From: an uncultured bacterium
GTDB lineage: Bacteria; Cyanobacteriota; Vampirovibrionia; Gastranaerophilales; Gastranaerophilaceae
Reading direction: 5' to 3'
Length of the DNA stretch: 7,559 bases
Assembly: GCA_900553845.1 (NCBI GenBank)
Contig: USEW01000090.1
Coordinates: 1-7,559, forward strand
In this document: one piece after another, positions 7,034 through 7,559 of the stretch
How positions within the stretch are numbered: the first letter of the stretch is position 1
Layout of the letters: every line of letters begins with the position of its first letter
Translations under genes and position numbers: made by a program
Notes under the pieces: model-generated
What the model saw: the letters and a program-made list of their open reading frames with translations, nothing else
The model's database searches: none
Told to the model about the DNA's origin: nothing

Positions 7034-7060
7034 CTGGCGGACGGGCAAGTCCCGGGGAGC

Positions 7061-7113
7061 GAAAAAAGCTAAATTCATTGGTTGAACTTCAACGCAACAA
7101 TCGGGGGAATGCG
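7061..7113. repeat. Direct repeat, copy 1
   Basis: 53 bp matching 7241-7293 at 49 positions, exactly 180 bp apart. Differences are at 7070, 7071, 7085 and 7093. The core includes aattcattggtt and acaatcgggggaatgcg. In this copy ACGCA (7092-7096) can pair with TGCGT (7110-7114) around a G-rich loop. The copy is preceded by the CGGG/CCCG hairpin (7042-7054) and followed by the AAAGC/GCTTT stem. Confidence 0.85.
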
Positions 7114-7191
7114 TGAAAAGCGTAAGCCGTGCGGAGCTTTAGACGAGGAAACGACCCAGCTTCCGAGTATAAAGCGAAGTAGTTAATGACC

Positions 7192-7207
7192 GCCGTGGCT
7201 AGACGGC
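7192..7207. repeat. Perfect 5-bp hairpin between the repeat copies
   Basis: GCCGT (7192-7196) and ACGGC (7203-7207) enclose a six-base loop. It lies between the two direct-repeat copies and is GC-rich, but no T-run follows on either strand. Confidence 0.45.
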
Positions 7208-7240
7208 TTCTCGACAGTGAAGACGGCATGCCTCAGGCGG

Positions 7241-7293
7241 GAAAAAAGCGTAATTCATTGGTTGGACTTCAATGCAACAATCGGGGGAATGCG
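7241..7293. repeat. Direct repeat, copy 2
   Basis: Partner of 7061-7113. The one difference inside the potential internal stem (C at 7093, T at 7273) turns a C-G pair into a U-G pair on the plus-strand RNA, so pairing is kept. The copy is preceded by a different short palindrome, GGCATGCC (7225-7232), where copy 1 has CGGG/CCCG. It is followed by GGC-CGAA-GCC and the AGCAC/GTGCT stem. Confidence 0.85.
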
Positions 7294-7390
7294 GAAAAAG
7301 GCCGAAGCCGACAGCACGAAGTCCGACAGGCGAAGTGCTTTGAGCTTGAAGGAAATCCAAGACAGGACTGCTTATTCCGAGCTGCGTATG

Positions 7391-7559
7391 GTTTGCCTTT
7401 ATCATTGATATCAAACATTTACTTTCATCCAAACTTTGTCATTTTTATCCACTAACATGGGGTGAACACAAGAAATGCAACCCATTCGCAGCCGCGAACA
7501 ATTATCACTTAACGAAACATTGTCAAAGCCAAGTCTGTTTGAGTGCACGTAGTGCACGA
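7391..7559. other. Right-edge intergenic or element-end sequence
   Basis: GC drops again (about 35-45%). No gene can be supported. A 25-codon plus-strand frame (7475-7552, beginning MQPIRSREQL) ends in TAG. A minus-strand frame open from the window edge to a TGA at 7411 gives about 48 Cys/His-containing residues of unknown relation. Either could be the edge of something beyond the window. Confidence 0.3.
7543..7557. repeat. Doubled GTGCAC palindrome at the window edge
   Basis: GTGCAC (7543-7548), GTA, GTGCAC (7552-7557). Each half is itself a palindrome, so the site is both a direct repeat and a 6-bp hairpin with a three-base loop. It could be an operator, an element end or chance; the context is cut off by the window edge. 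Confidence 0.45.

Larger units (their letters stand above)
6933..7390. other. GC-rich, structured, apparently non-coding island
   Basis: Base composition rises abruptly to about 52% GC (221 of 420 over 6961-7380, by hand), against about 25% in the line just before it. All long frames are short, overlap each other on both strands and lack family similarity, so I see no protein gene. The stretch contains perfect short stems: GTCC/GGAC at 6933-6943, ATGCC/GGCAT at 6953-6987, a nested pair at 6989-7033, CGGG/CCCG at 7042-7054, AAAGC/GCTTT at 7117-7140, GCCGT/ACGGC at 7192-7207, GGC/GCC around a CGAA loop at 7300-7309 and AGCAC/GTGCT at 7313-7339. It also holds a direct repeat 180 bp apart. It could be a dispersed intergenic repeat, a non-autonomous mobile element or a structured RNA. 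No tRNA, rRNA, tmRNA, RNase P or SRP RNA signature was recognised. Confidence 0.55.

Noticed and set aside
6953..7390. Group II intron, RNase P RNA, tmRNA, SRP RNA or CRISPR array in the island
   Set aside because: No domain V or other conserved core motifs of these RNAs are visible, no reverse transcriptase or Cas gene is present, and the single 180-bp-spaced repeat pair does not resemble a CRISPR repeat-spacer pattern.
7186..7455. Overlapping open frames on both strands in the GC-rich island (plus 7186-7455 and 7217-7408, minus 7199-7432)
   Set aside because: They overlap one another on opposite strands, lack good ribosome binding sites and run through the direct repeat. In copy 1 of the repeat the corresponding frames are interrupted by stops. 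The high GC alone explains the lack of stop codons.
7475..7552. 25-codon plus-strand frame starting MQPIRSREQL
   Set aside because: Too short, no recognisable family, the Shine-Dalgarno candidate GGGGTGA is at a poor distance, and the stop overlaps the terminal palindrome. It may be the remnant or edge of something, but it cannot be supported.
7411..7559. Minus-strand frame open at the right edge, ending at TGA 7413-7411
   Set aside because: About 48 residues with an odd Cys/His mix and no family resemblance. It could be a truncated gene end, but a random open frame of this length is quite likely.

Overview
The window is AT-rich (flanking genes roughly 30% GC by eye) and uses the standard code, with TGG for Trp. 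It carries bacterial housekeeping genes and was probably cut from a chromosome of an AT-rich, possibly gut-associated, bacterium. Gastranaerophilales/Melainabacteria or a low-GC Bacillota are my best guesses. No marker here fixes the phylum, so this is inference.

Layout, left to right. (1) On the minus strand, 12-1367 encodes a dicarboxylate/amino-acid:cation symporter. (2) Also on the minus strand is a tight three-gene operon, read right to left: a 393-residue zinc-ribbon / low-complexity / duplicated-domain protein (3905-2724), rimM (2724-2200) and trmD (2197-1454). The first two genes overlap by one base (TAATG) and the last two are 2 bp apart. A good sigma-70-type promoter lies at 4042-4070, followed by a leader of about 130 nt. 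(3) Minus strand 5365-4079 encodes a membrane-anchored, family-1-like extracellular solute-binding protein with no permease or ATPase gene beside it. (4) Divergent from it, on the plus strand, is rarA/mgsA (5432-6667), an AAA+ clamp-loader-like recombination factor. (5) A 71-residue helical protein of unknown function (6892-6677, minus) converges on rarA. (6) From about 6933 to 7390 base composition jumps to about 52% GC (221 of 420 bases over 6961-7380, counted by hand). This island has no convincing protein gene. It contains several perfect short hairpins and a 53-bp sequence repeated exactly 180 bp apart with 49 of 53 identities. (7) The last 170 bp return to lower GC and end in a small palindrome, GTGCAC-GTA-GTGCAC.

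How the genes fit together: rimM and trmD serve ribosome and tRNA maturation (16S/30S assembly and m1G37 of tRNA). The first gene of that operon has a nucleic-acid-binding look, so an RNA- or ribosome-related role is plausible, but I do not recognise it. rarA acts at stalled replication forks. The symporter and the solute-binding protein are separate nutrient-uptake functions.

The two places most worth a second look are the uncharacterised operon leader gene and the GC-rich structured, repeated island at the right end.
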